Origin: Synechococcus sp. UW140
Lineage (GTDB): Bacteria; Cyanobacteriota; Cyanobacteriia; PCC-6307; Cyanobiaceae
Length of the DNA: 14,994 bases
Reading direction: 5' to 3'
Assembly (NCBI GenBank): GCA_945878795.1
Contig: CAMDWF010000019.1
Span: 1-14,994, forward strand
In this document: piece after piece, positions 1 to 6,717 of the stretch
How the letters are laid out: each line of letters begins with the position of its first letter
Position numbering within the stretch: position 1 is the first letter of the stretch
The notes under the pieces: model-generated
Told to the model about the DNA's origin: nothing
The model's input: the letters and a program-made list of their open reading frames with translations, nothing else
Databases searched by the model: none
Translations under genes and position numbers: made by a program

Positions 1-1571
1 TGGGCGCCCTCTTGCCCCAGATCAGGGCAGAGGTGCTGCTGGATCCAGCGGCGCAGGTAGTGGATTCGAACATCGGGCTCATACCGGGCGCGCTCGCTGA
101 TGCGCTGCATGTCCTTGAGCAGCGCCCACTCCTCTGGCCCTGCGCCCAGTTCGGTCGTGGCCACAGCCAGCCGATGCTCTTGCTCGGCTTCCCGCTCCAC
201 ACTGTCTTCATCGGCTTCGGCGCGCTCGTCGTCACCGTCGATGCCTTGCTTTAGCAGCTTCAGCTGCTCAGGGTCGCGGGCCGTGCGTAGGCGCTCGCCG
301 GCATCGCGCCGCCGCAGCGTGTCGCAATGAACGCCCAGCGTGCGGTGGAACGCCTCGATGGAGCTGAGTAAGCGTTTCTGGAGGTTGGTGACTACCAGTA
401 GTTCGGCGGCACGTTGTTTACTGCTCGCTCCCTTGAGCCGCTGTTCCCGCATGGTGCGGTAGGCCTTGAGCAGGCGTGCCAGCTCCAGCTCAGGTGTGGA
501 GGGATCCAAGCCCTCCAGCACCACGGGCACCACCTCGCGCTTGGGCAGCTCCTCGCCGATCCGGCGCAGGTCTTCCTTGAGGCGCCTTACCAGCACGGGC
601 TCGAGGTCGGCCTTGTTGCGTACAGGCACCCCGCGGCAGAAGCGGGTGGGGTCGAGGATTTCCAGCAGGGCCGAGAAGCTGTTGCTGTGGCCGTTGTGGG
701 GCGTGGCTGAGAGGAACAGCTTGTGCTCGAAGCACAGGGCCAGTCCGCGGATGGCCCGGGTGAGCTTGGAGTCAACGGCTATCTTGGAACCGCTGGCGGG
801 GGCCGCGTTGTGGGCCTCATCGAGGATGAGCAAGGCTTTCTCGCCATCCCCCAGCCAATCGCGGAGGGCACCGGCGTAGTCCTCATTGCGCACCAGCGCC
901 TGGCTGAGGATGAAGCGGGTGTGGGTGGCCCAGGGGTTGATGCCCCAGCCCCGCTCCCGCCGCATCCGGGACACGTACTCGCGGTTCATCACCTGGAACG
1001 GCAAGCCGAAACGGCTTTCCATTTCGCCCTGCCACTGCAGCACCACCGACGGCGGGGCCACCACCACCACGCGCTGCACCTTCTGACGCAACAGGAGCTC
1101 ACGCATGATCAGCCCTGCCTCGATCGTTTTGCCGAGTCCGACGTCGTCGGCGATGAACAGAGCCACCCGCGGCATCCGCAAGGCCTTGCGCAGCGGCTCT
1201 AACTGGTAGGGCTTCACATCGATGCCCGCCCGCAGCGGCGCCTGGAACAGCCCCGGGTCGGTGGCCGTCACGCAGTTCCATTGCAGGGTGTGCAGGTAGC
1301 TGGAGAACACCCGCGGATCGTCGAACCCCCGCTGTCCGATCGTCTCCCAGGTGCTTTGGCCCAGCACCCGGGCATCCACCTCCCGCTCCCAGAGCACCTC
1401 CAGCACCCGGCCATTGACGCCATCATCCAGGCAGGCCATGCGCACAACCGTGTCACCGCCTACCTGCTCCGGCGGCCGCACCTCTTCGACGAGGTGATTG
1501 TGGCTGCGGCAATAAACAATGCAGCCGGGCGTGGGCAGCGGAGCTGCGGTGCGGTCTGAAAGCGTGCCCAT
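1..1571 (-). CDS. drmD: DISARM-type SNF2 helicase DrmD, N-terminal 523 residues (3' end outside window)
   Basis: The frame is open from an ATG at 1571 to the left edge and has no stop in the window. I translated it and checked the frame at several points. The N-terminal region (residues about 20-65) has the pattern HNHLVEEV ... RMACLDDGVNGRVLEVLWERE, which I recognise from DrmD proteins. Next come SNF2/DEAH helicase motifs: motif I DDVGLGKTIEAG (1157 downwards), motif II LILDEAH (about 827-806) and motif III LFLSATPHNGH (about 716-685). DrmD is the SNF2-like helicase of class 1 DISARM, a restriction-like anti-phage system with methylase DrmMI and core proteins DrmA, DrmB and DrmC. The partner genes would lie to the left, downstream on this strand, and are not visible. 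The start was chosen because the recognisable family sequence begins shortly after it; upstream sequence in the same frame is not protein-like. The SNF2 helicase call is secure. The assignment to DrmD rather than another SNF2 defence helicase is probable. Confidence 0.78.
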   Translation of the reverse strand, partial: MGTLSDRTAAPLPTPGCIVYCRSHNHLVEEVRPPEQVGGDTVVRMACLDDGVNGRVLEVLWEREVDARVLGQSTWETIGQRGFDDPRVFSSYLHTLQWNCVTATDPGLFQAPLRAGIDVKPYQLEPLRKALRMPRVALFIADDVGLGKTIEAGLIMRELLLRQKVQRVVVVAPPSVVLQWQGEMESRFGLPFQVMNREYVSRMRRERGWGINPWATHTRFILSQALVRNEDYAGALRDWLGDGEKALLILDEAHNAAPASGSKIAVDSKLTRAIRGLALCFEHKLFLSATPHNGHSNSFSALLEILDPTRFCRGVPVRNKADLEPVLVRRLKEDLRRIGEELPKREVVPVVLEGLDPSTPELELARLLKAYRTMREQRLKGASSKQRAAELLVVTNLQKRLLSSIEAFHRTLGVHCDTLRRRDAGERLRTARDPEQLKLLKQGIDGDDERAEADEDSVEREAEQEHRLAVATTELGAGPEEWALLKDMQRISERARYEPDVRIHYLRRWIQQHLCPDLGQEGA

Positions 1572-1617
1572 GCCCCCATCCTGAAGCACAAACGTGGCTG
1601 AGGGAATGGCCCCGGCT

Positions 1618-1836
1618 TCAGTCCTCGGCCACCAGTAGGGCATTGGCGACCTCCAGATGCCAGAGACTCGGAACCCACCACGGGGACTCACCGCAAGCCC
1701 CGAGCAGGCGATTGGCCTGCTCGATGTCTTGGGGCTGCTGGCGCTCGAACAGCCAGGCCAGTGCCATGGAGGCGTCGATCACAACGATCTGCGGTGACCT
1801 GCTCAAAGCCGTGCCGCTCAAAGCCGCACCGCTCAC
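1618..1836 (-). pseudogene. vapC: Truncated VapC-type PIN-domain toxin
   Basis: A 72-residue protein starts at a GTG that overlaps the stop of the antitoxin gene (GTGA at 1836-1833). It shows the first half of a PIN ribonuclease domain: Asp21 in VVIDASMALAWLFE and Glu62 in WHLEVANAL. PIN toxins are usually about 125-140 residues and need further acidic residues in the C-terminal half. Here the reading frame stops right after LLVAED, so that half is missing. The drmD start lies only 46 bp further on. This suggests a rearrangement at the junction removed the toxin's 3' half, and the product should be inactive. The family call is confident; treating it as a pseudogene is inference from length and missing residues. 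Confidence 0.75.
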
Positions 1837-2015
1837 AGGCGCCCCTCGCCTACAAAGCTGGCGACGTCGGCATCGCTGACGCCACGAATCCGGGCCGACG
1901 CCTGCAAGCTGGCAATGGCGGCTGCCACGCCTTGGCTTGATTCGCTTCGGTGCGGCACCAGATCAGCCTCAGGCTTGCCCCGCACGGTGATGGTGAAGCG
2001 TTCGCCTTGCTCCAC
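1833..2015 (-). CDS. Phd/YefM-family antitoxin, start codon eroded
   Basis: The frame continues upstream of the GTG at 2015 and reads DASIGAFEAKAQLSRLLRAVE before GERFTITVRGKPEADLVP, the typical Phd/YefM antitoxin N-terminus that binds operator DNA. Family members usually begin with Met just before the Asp of DASIGAFEAK. At that place (2075-2073) the codon is ATA, and a TAG stop lies at 2102-2100. No ATG, GTG or TTG exists between that stop and 2015. The gene therefore either uses a rare ATA or CTG start, or is expressed only as a 60-residue protein lacking part of its DNA-binding domain. It overlaps the truncated PIN toxin downstream, the normal antitoxin-toxin order. With a broken toxin next to it, the pair looks like a decaying module. 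Confidence 0.7.
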   Translation of the reverse strand: MEQGERFTITVRGKPEADLVPHRSESSQGVAAAIASLQASARIRGVSDADVASFVGEGRL

Positions 2016-2130
2016 AGCCCGCAGCAGGCGCGAGAGCTGGGCCTTGGCCTCGAAGGCGCCTATGCTGGCATCTATGGGCAGGCAGAGCTGGTTTGTGAAC
2101 TAGTTTAGAAGCCAAGCATCGCCATGGCTG

Positions 2131-2340
2131 TCATGGCGTTGGCTGGCAATCAGAGGCTGGCGTCCCTCGGGGGAGTTTGCCCAGGCGCACTTTGGTGGCG
2201 AGCTCCCAGCAGGAGGCGGCACTCACAAAGATTGAGACCGCTGGGTCGTTGATGGCCGCCAGCGCTAAGGTGGAGAGCCTCTCGGGTTCCACCAACCACC
2301 AGAGCAGGGCATGGGTGTCCAGCAGGTGGGAGGGGGCCAT
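2131..2340 (-). pseudogene. vapC: Truncated PIN-domain toxin, VapC family
   Basis: The gene starts at an ATG overlapping the antitoxin stop (ATGA). The 69-residue product has a clear PIN N-terminus: Asp8 in HLLDTHALLWWL, then FVSAASCWELATKVRLGKLP with Glu46. Proteins of this subfamily normally continue for about 60 more residues carrying two further acidic residues. Here the family match ends at GKLP and a short unrelated tail (RGTPASDCQPTP) leads to a stop. In the +1 frame the tail reads LIASQRHDS and continues to a TAG near 2102, which might be a scrap of the original C-terminus after an internal deletion; this is speculative. The toxin is probably non-functional although its antitoxin is intact. 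Confidence 0.75.
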
Positions 2341-2555
2341 CAGGAAGGCAAAGGGGCGAGAAGCACATCAATGGGGGTTAGTTGTATTTGCCCCCGTAGC
2401 AGCCCCGGCTGCCGCTGGGGTCGATCGGTTTCCGGTGGCACCAGCCGTGCCCAGGGTTTGCCGTCCTTGGCCTCCAGAATCATTTCGCCGGCATGGGCGG
2501 CGGCGATCAGCCTGGAGAACTGCGTTTTGGCCTCGTGAACGTTGACGGTGCGCAT
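2340..2555 (-). CDS. Phd/YefM-family type II antitoxin
   Basis: This 71-residue protein has the family pattern MRTVNVHEAKTQFSRLIAAA followed by GEMILEAKDGKPWARLVPP, an N-terminal Phd/YefM DNA-binding domain. The C-terminal tail (about residues 45-71) would wrap the toxin. An ATG at 2621 gives a longer frame, but its extra 22 residues are not family-like, so the internal ATG at 2555 was preferred. The stop overlaps the toxin start (ATGA), so the two would be translationally coupled. The gene is divergent from the AbrB-type vapB at 2680. The inverted repeat at 2613-2642 lies between them and is a likely operator for one or both. With a truncated partner toxin, this antitoxin may remain only as a regulator or as protection against related toxins. 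Confidence 0.8.
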   Translation of the reverse strand: MRTVNVHEAKTQFSRLIAAAHAGEMILEAKDGKPWARLVPPETDRPQRQPGLLRGQIQLTPIDVLLAPLPS

Positions 2556-2612
2556 GGAGGGCCCTGAATTCGCTTCCACCCAAGACAGGCCGGATCCACC
2601 AGCGGCCGATGG

Positions 2613-2653
2613 ATGTGGCATGCATTAACCGATGTGCCACATGGGGCTAAAAT
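2613..2653 (+). promoter_or_regulatory. Promoter with overlapping palindromic operator for vapBC
   Basis: A perfect 8-bp inverted repeat, ATGTGGCA (2613-2620) and TGCCACAT (2635-2642), is separated by 14 bp. It overlaps a plausible plus-strand sigma-70-type promoter: -35 TTAACC (2625-2630), a 17-bp spacer and -10 TAAAAT (2648-2653), 27 bp before the vapB ATG. Antitoxins of both neighbouring families usually repress their own promoters through such palindromes. Which antitoxin binds here cannot be told from sequence. Confidence 0.5.
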
Positions 2654-2679
2654 ATTCCACCCCACTTGCGATCAGCCAG

Positions 2680-2937
2680 ATGTCGACCTCCGTTGAAGTG
2701 TGCTTGGGTCGCCAGGGGCGGATGGTGATCCCCGCGCCGCTGCGGCGCTCGCTGGGGCTGAAGGAGGGTGATCGGCTGGTGGTGCGCCAGGACGCAGGCC
2801 GCTTGGTGCTGGAGAAGCCGGATCTGATCAAGCAACGCCTCAAGGCTCGCTTTGCTCAGATCCCCGCCGAACGCGGACTTGTGGACGAATTGATCGCCGA
2901 ACGCCGCGAACAGAGCCGGCGGGAGGGTGGGGGATGA
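2680..2937 (+). CDS. vapB: AbrB/SpoVT-type antitoxin VapB
   Basis: An 85-residue protein. Residues about 5-45 form an AbrB/MazE-type swapped-hairpin DNA-binding domain with the diagnostic pattern LGRQGRMVIPAPLRRSLGLKEGDRL. The remainder is a charged, helical tail (EKPDLIKQRLKARF onwards) expected to bind the toxin. The frame extends upstream to 2632, but that part has no family match and overlaps the promoter, so the ATG at 2680 was taken. Its TGA overlaps the toxin ATG at 2934 (ATGA), the classic coupled arrangement. Together with the downstream gene this is the only vapBC-type pair in the window that looks intact. Confidence 0.88.
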   Translation: MSTSVEVCLGRQGRMVIPAPLRRSLGLKEGDRLVVRQDAGRLVLEKPDLIKQRLKARFAQIPAERGLVDELIAERREQSRREGGG

Positions 2938-3314
2938 CGGTGGTGCTGGATGCCTCAGCCCTGCTGGCTTACCTGCGCCAGGAGCCCGGCGCCGAGGAGG
3001 TGGATGGGCTGTTGGCCGACGCGCGGATGGCCAGTGTGAACTGGGCTGAAGTGGTGCAGAAGTCGCTCTCGGCGGGGGTGGACGTCGAGGGAATGCGGGA
3101 GGAACTGCAGGTCCTGGGAATGCTCGTGGTGCCCTTTCTGCCAGAGGATGGGGAGCGGGCTGGTCGGTTGTGGCCGCTCACGCGGCAGCAAGGCTTGTCG
3201 CTGGGTGATCGCGCTTGCCTGAGCCTGGGATGGCGGCTGGGCCTCACGGTGGTGACCTGCGATCGGGCCTGGGCCCAGTTGCCGCTGGAACAGGAGGTTC
3301 AGTTGCTCCGCTGA
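2934..3314 (+). CDS. vapC: PIN-domain ribonuclease toxin VapC, intact
   Basis: A full-length 126-residue PIN toxin. The four acidic positions expected to coordinate metal are present: Asp6 (VVLDASALLAYL), Glu39 (VNWAEVVQK), Asp92 (LSLGDRACLSLG) and Asp110 (VVTCDRAW). VapC toxins cleave tRNA or rRNA when the labile VapB is lost. The gene is coupled to vapB by a 4-bp overlap. Unlike the two minus-strand PIN genes nearby, it has the complete C-terminal half, so it is the likely active toxin of this cluster. Confidence 0.9.
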   Translation: MTVVLDASALLAYLRQEPGAEEVDGLLADARMASVNWAEVVQKSLSAGVDVEGMREELQVLGMLVVPFLPEDGERAGRLWPLTRQQGLSLGDRACLSLGWRLGLTVVTCDRAWAQLPLEQEVQLLR

Positions 3315-3649
3315 CATGCAGCGGCTGCAGCCTGGCGGTGGGTCGCGGACGGGTGGCTGCGGCAAGTCCGCGGAAGCTGAGGACGGCACCGACGCAGAAG
3401 ATCGTCAGTTGCGCAGCGTGCGGAGCTGCTCCTCCAGACTGTCCCTTCGCTGATGATTGGAAGGCTTGGATGCAGACGGGAGCGTCAGCGTCGGGCTCCA
3501 GCAGGGGGCGCAAGCCGCAGTGGCCCAGGCCATCATCCGACAGCGCCAGGGTGGAGAAGCCGTGGCGGAGGCTAATCGAGTGCCTCACCGGCATCACTCT
3601 ACCTCTGCCGTGCCAACCTGATGGTAGGTCTGGGCCTGGATTTGACGTT
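3315..3649 (+). other. Gap of 335 bp with no recognisable gene
   Basis: The DUF2887 frame stays open leftward through this stretch to 3215, and a 140-residue frame is open on the minus strand. Both are rich in Ser, Pro, Arg and Gly, resemble no family I know, and partly overlap vapC. I read this as GC-rich sequence with few stops. No hairpin or promoter stands out. Confidence 0.4.
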
Positions 3650-4339
3650 GTGGTCGCCAGCGACAAGCTGTTTTATTGGCTGTTTCAGAACCAACCGGAT
3701 CGGATCCTGCCGCTGCTGCCGGATCTGCCGGCTGATGCGAGCGGCTACAGGTTTTCAGCCCCGGTGCTTAAAGAGCGCGAATACCGGCTGGATGGTCTGT
3801 TCCTGCCGCCGCCGCAGCGTCCCGATCTGCCGGCCCTGATTCTGGAGGCCCAGAGGGCTGTCGATCCGAAATTCCTGCGGCGGCTCTATGTCGAAAGTGC
3901 CCGGCTGCTGGAGCAGGAAACGGAGATCGACCACTGGCGGGTGGTGGTGCTCTGTCCCAGGCGGAACCTGAACTACGGGCGGCCCCAGGCGGCAGAACTC
4001 GATGACCTGATCGCCGCTTTCCTGATTTCACGCTTTAGTGGACGATCAATCCAGGAGCTCTGCGCCATGGGCGGCATCACCCTCGAAGATTTCACCGAGA
4101 GCGTGGCCTATCGGGAGATCTTTGGGCGGGGTGAGGCCCGTGGCGTTGCTCTTGGCCAAGCCCAAGGAGAAGCCAAAGTCACCCTGCGCCAGCTAATCCG
4201 CCGCTGTGGGCCCCTGAGTGCGCAGCAGGAAAGCTTGATTCGCAGCCTACCGCTCCAGCGGCTGGAGGCCTTGGCCGAAGCCCTGCTCGATTTTGAGGGC
4301 ATGGCCGATCTCGATGCCTGGCTGGCGGCCAACGTCTGA
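3650..4339 (+). CDS. Rpn-like PD-(D/E)XK nuclease, DUF2887 + DUF4351
   Basis: About 229 residues from a GTG at 3650. The N-terminal domain begins SDKLFYWLFQNQPD and has the DUF2887 layout: YRLDGLFLPP followed by ALILEAQ, which matches the D...ExQ active-site pattern of Rpn (recombination-promoting nuclease) relatives. A linker GRGEARGVALGQAQGEA leads to a C-terminal DUF4351 domain (TLRQLIRRCGPLS ... LEALAEALLDFEGMADLDAWL). This pairing is very common in cyanobacterial genomes, often in many copies. The frame remains open upstream to 3215, but that extension overlaps vapC and has no family similarity. The family normally starts a few residues before the LFYWLFQ equivalent, so GTG 3650 was chosen, although no strong ribosome binding site is visible. 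Substrate and role are unknown; Rpn proteins have been linked to recombination and phage defence. Confidence 0.8.
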   Translation: MVASDKLFYWLFQNQPDRILPLLPDLPADASGYRFSAPVLKEREYRLDGLFLPPPQRPDLPALILEAQRAVDPKFLRRLYVESARLLEQETEIDHWRVVVLCPRRNLNYGRPQAAELDDLIAAFLISRFSGRSIQELCAMGGITLEDFTESVAYREIFGRGEARGVALGQAQGEAKVTLRQLIRRCGPLSAQQESLIRSLPLQRLEALAEALLDFEGMADLDAWLAANV

Positions 4340-5059
4340 GCATACGGGTTGCCATGGGATCAAGCCACACCTGCCCTTGACTCATGGGAATAGTGGTCCA
4401 TCTGGTTGTCGCTTGGCAGGTGGGCCCGCAGCAGCGGCAGAACATCGCCTGCGGTGGGTGCACTCAGGTTGCAGGGGAGAGAGATTGTTCAGGGCCTCGC
4501 CGATATTGATAAATTCCTTCTACACAACAGGGAGAATCAGGCAACTATTGCAGTAATCATCCAGGCTGATACCATGTACTGGCCCAGGATGGCATCGGCA
4601 GCATCGACTATATCGAACAGTTCGAAGGATCGGCAGCCTAAAGCCTTCTGAGTACACAGGCCGGCAGGTTCAATCAACAAGTGCAGTAGAGTGGGGCACG
4701 AAGATGTCACCAAGGGCGCATTCTACCGATTGCTTATAATCTAGAAGTGAAGACATCCTGAATTTGTTGTCACATATCAAGTGGCAGGCCTCGGGGCTCG
4801 CGATCAGGCTTTTGTATCGCGGTGAACGGTGATAGACGGACCCGTATAAGACGACAGGAGCCTCCGAGGCCATTCCGAAAACCACTGCCAAAACAGGGTT
4901 CTGGCCATGCTGCCAGCCGGGATCCTAGGTTTTATGCTGCAAGTGTAGCCGTAAGAGGGTTTTTATGCGGATCCGCCCATTCTGCGTTGGCCGGTCCACG
5001 TGAGAGGATCCCGCAAAGACCAGATTGAAGCTAGTCTGATGAGATGCAGGAGCTGATTC
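4340..5059 (+). other. 720-bp stretch without a recognisable gene
   Basis: Only short frames occur: 4406-4651 and 4822-5028 on plus and 4670-4891 on minus (73 residues). None resembles a family I know. A TATAAT box at 4735-4740 has no convincing -35. The direct repeat GGTTTTATGC / GGTTTTTATGC (about 4928-4968) lies in a GGATCC-flanked patch. If the array to the right is made of cassettes, the left boundary of its first cassette should fall here, but I could not find an attC or attI with both halves. Confidence 0.35.
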
Positions 5060-5269
5060 ATGGCAAGGCAGTTTGACGTCGTTGTGGAGAAGGACCCAGA
5101 TGGGTTCTTCGTCGCCAGCGTTCCCGCTCTCGCTGGGTGTCACACACAAGCACGCTCATTGGATCAGTTGATGGAGCGTATCAAGGAAGCTATTGAGCTC
5201 TGCCTCGAAGTTCAGGAAGGTGACTTTGAGCAACTTGATTTTGTAGGCATTCAGAGGGTTACGGTGTAA
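5060..5269 (+). CDS. hicB: HicB-family antitoxin (short form)
   Basis: A 69-residue protein with the HicB partial RNase H-like fold: FDVVVEKDPDGFFVASVPALAGCHTQARSLDQ, then a helix MERIKEAIELCLEV. It lacks a separate C-terminal DNA-binding domain, as expected for the short HicB form. A strong ribosome binding site AGGAG (5048-5052) sits 7 bp before the ATG. hicA follows after 2 bp, so antitoxin precedes toxin here, the reverse of the second hic pair at 7149. HicB neutralises HicA and usually represses the operon. It is the first gene of the cassette ending in attC at 5511-5603. Confidence 0.9.
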   Translation: MARQFDVVVEKDPDGFFVASVPALAGCHTQARSLDQLMERIKEAIELCLEVQEGDFEQLDFVGIQRVTV

Positions 5270-5271
5270 AG

Positions 5272-5499
5272 GTGTCTAAGTACTCATCTGTTACAGGAAA
5301 AGCCCTTATATCGGCACTTAAGAGGGCTGGCTTTATTGTCCAGAGAGTAAAGGGAAGTCATCATTTTGTTCGGCATCCAGATGGGAGGACAACCGTAGTG
5401 CCAGTGCATTCCGGTGAATCAATTGGACCTGGGTTGCTGGCGAAGATCCTGCGGGATGTTGATCTCAGTAGGGAGGAACTTGAGGAGTTGCTGTCTTAG
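5272..5499 (+). CDS. hicA: HicA-family mRNA interferase toxin
   Basis: 75 residues from a GTG. The protein has the HicA double-stranded-RNA-binding-like fold: GKALISALKRAGFIVQRVKGSHHFVRHPDGR with the catalytic His in GSHHF (28-32), then TTVVPVHSGESIGPGLLAKILRDVDLSREEL. The length is normal for the family, so it looks complete. HicA cleaves mRNA and tmRNA independently of translation. The start lies 2 bp after the hicB stop. The gene ends 11 bp before a 93-bp attC-like site, the usual arrangement for the last gene of an integron cassette. Toxin-antitoxin cassettes are common in sedentary chromosomal integrons and may stabilise the array. Confidence 0.92.
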   Translation: MSKYSSVTGKALISALKRAGFIVQRVKGSHHFVRHPDGRTTVVPVHSGESIGPGLLAKILRDVDLSREELEELLS

Positions 5500-5510
5500 G
5501 CGGAAATGCC

Positions 5511-5603
5511 GTCCAACAAGCCCTTCGAGATGGACAGGCCGCCGACCACTCTTTGCTTCGCCACCCCAAGCTCCTTGCCTGCCACTCAAGGGCAGCGTTG
5601 GAC
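5511..5603 (+). repeat. attC-like integron recombination site A
   Basis: Outer boxes GTCCAAC (5511-5517) and GTTGGAC (5597-5603) fit RYYYAAC and GTTRRRY and pair perfectly. Inside, AA faces AGC as the unpaired spacer. GCCCTT (5520-5525) pairs with AAGGGC (5588-5593), GAG with CTC, TGG with CCA and CAGG with CCTG. C5526, A5530 and A5534 are left unpaired on the 5' arm only, which are the extrahelical bases that set strand choice by the integron integrase. The loop is about 40 bases. Site D at 7700 resembles it along arms and loop. Confidence 0.82.
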
Positions 5604-5870
5604 CAAGCCGCTGCGCGGCAGATTCAACAGCCCAAGACTATCGCCAAGCTGTCTATATTCGCCAGCTCAACACCATTGCAGATCCAGCTCCCAGCTCTAC
5701 AGCGATTTCGGCTCAACACCAGTTACATTTCTTTTGAGGCCGTGAGAGCCATGGACCAAGCACTTCAACCTAAGATCGAGGCGAATCGTAAAGGGAATCT
5801 TAAAAACGAGCGGACGTATCTCCTTTAGTAGTGGGCCCCTGGGCCCCAGAGCCTTAGAGTTGCGGGGCTT
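5604..5870 (+). other. Small cassette body without a recognisable gene
   Basis: This 267-bp stretch lies between attC A and the compact site B. Plus-strand frames 5553-5828 and 5506-5745 begin inside attC A and have no familiar sequence; the former ends with a 25-residue tail beginning MDQALQPKIEANRKG at 5750. A minus-strand frame (5697-5879) is also unrecognised. A GC-rich dyad GGGCCCCTGGGCCC lies at 5833-5846. Integron cassettes without an obvious gene are known. Confidence 0.4.
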
Positions 5871-5922
5871 GTCCAACACCGGATAGATCGTGGTTTCTCA
5901 CGATCTATCCAAGCCGTTAGGC
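5871..5922 (+). repeat. Compact attC-like site B (or plain hairpin)
   Basis: GTCCAAC (5871-5877) fits RYYYAAC and GTTAGGC (5916-5922) fits GTTRRRY. They flank a perfect 12-bp stem, GGATAGATCGTG / CACGATCTATCC (5881-5892 / 5899-5910), with a 6-base loop. Size (52 bp) and spacing suit a minimal attC. The stem has no extrahelical bases, which is atypical. GGCTT just upstream can also pair with AAGCC (5911-5915), so a simple hairpin is possible. No T-run follows, which argues against a terminator. Confidence 0.5.
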
Positions 5923-5930
5923 ACACCACA

Positions 5931-5960
5931 TTGCCGCATATTACAGCTTATGACTATAAT
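5931..5960 (+). promoter_or_regulatory. Cassette-borne promoter
   Basis: -35 TTGCCG (5931-5936), an 18-bp spacer and a consensus -10 TATAAT (5955-5960) lie 68 bp before the ATG at 6028. The promoter begins 9 bp after attC-like site B, so the cassette appears to carry its own promoter rather than depend on an upstream Pc. Confidence 0.5.
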
Positions 5961-6027
5961 GCAAAGCATTGGCCGTGAAGACAAATGTTGAACATAATCT
6001 TGCATACCTTCAAACCGATCGGCCTCC

Positions 6028-6717
6028 ATGAGAACGCCGCCAAACGAGCCCAAAGGAATTACTCAAGAGGGCAAAGAACGAATGCCTCTACAATTTGGAA
6101 TTAAGTCTTGGTTGCATCACAACTGGCCGTTAGTTGCATCTGGATTTACTGGTGTAGTAGTCGGAATCTTCATAATTGGCCAGCTTGTAAATGGAATTAG
6201 AGTAAGCACAAAAGATGGGTTTGAAATTAGTGTAGACAGGACAAAGCTCCCAACAGAGCTTGACATTGAAGGTGATTGGTATTATGTAGCAGAAACAAAT
6301 AACGACACCCGGTTTACAGAGGATGGCTGCAGGAAACGCGTTGGAACAGTGAGTATCAAGCAAAAGGTGGGAACTCCAGAAGTTATTCTAAACGGAAGAA
6401 GATTGCTAAGGGCGGAATGTGGCTATGCGAATACCCAAATCGCTGGAACTGCAATCCCGTGGAAAAGTGATGACGCAGTCGTAAAATTGAAGGAGAATGA
6501 GTTATTCCTTTGGTTAATGACAGCAGATGATGAACCAAGATTTGCTCACGTCTCGGCAAGTATAAAGTCGATGAAAAACAAACAACCTAGTCAGATGGAA
6601 GGACAAATGTTTTATTTAGAGGATGGTACAAATACTTGGTTTAAGTCAAAAATCGATTTTCTCAGGGTGGGATCAGCAGGAGCAGACAGGCTAAAGGGAA
6701 AGTATCCGGGTATATAA
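6028..6717 (+). CDS. Unknown single-TM protein with beta-rich GxW domain
   Basis: I do not recognise this 229-residue protein. Residues 1-32 are polar or basic. Residues about 33-55 form one hydrophobic membrane segment (WPLVASGFTGVVVGIFIIG), and the rest is a soluble, beta-strand-rich domain. That domain opens with IEGDWYYVAET (80-90), continues with repeated short hydrophobic/charged alternation (GTVSIKQKV, EVILNGRRL) and ends FLRVGSAGADRLKGKYPGI. The GxW start followed by strands recalls lipocalin-like barrels and the membrane-anchored barrel effectors of some defence systems; this is shape resemblance only. Start ATG 6028 is the longest; ATG 6082 (MPLQFGIK) is an alternative that keeps the membrane helix. 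Base composition is far more AT-rich than the neighbours, a sign of separate origin. It sits alone between attC-like sites B and C, so it is a one-gene cassette with its own promoter. Confidence 0.7.
   Translation: MRTPPNEPKGITQEGKERMPLQFGIKSWLHHNWPLVASGFTGVVVGIFIIGQLVNGIRVSTKDGFEISVDRTKLPTELDIEGDWYYVAETNNDTRFTEDGCRKRVGTVSIKQKVGTPEVILNGRRLLRAECGYANTQIAGTAIPWKSDDAVVKLKENELFLWLMTADDEPRFAHVSASIKSMKNKQPSQMEGQMFYLEDGTNTWFKSKIDFLRVGSAGADRLKGKYPGI

Noticed and set aside
3215..3649. Upstream extension of the DUF2887 frame
   Set aside because: It overlaps vapC, has low-complexity Ser/Pro/Arg-rich sequence and no family similarity; the domain starts shortly after GTG 3650.
4633..4664. Possible attC 5' half-site resembling site A (AAGCC, TTC, GAG and ACAGGCCG in order)
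   Set aside because: The AAC of the outer box is missing, the match needs small gaps, and no complementary 3' arm or GTT box follows within 200 bp.
4735..4740. TATAAT box as a promoter for the hicBA operon
   Set aside because: It has no credible -35 at proper spacing and lies more than 300 bp upstream of hicB.
5881..5910. Perfect hairpin as a transcription terminator
   Set aside because: No T-run follows on either strand side, and flanking R-type boxes make a recombination site the better reading.
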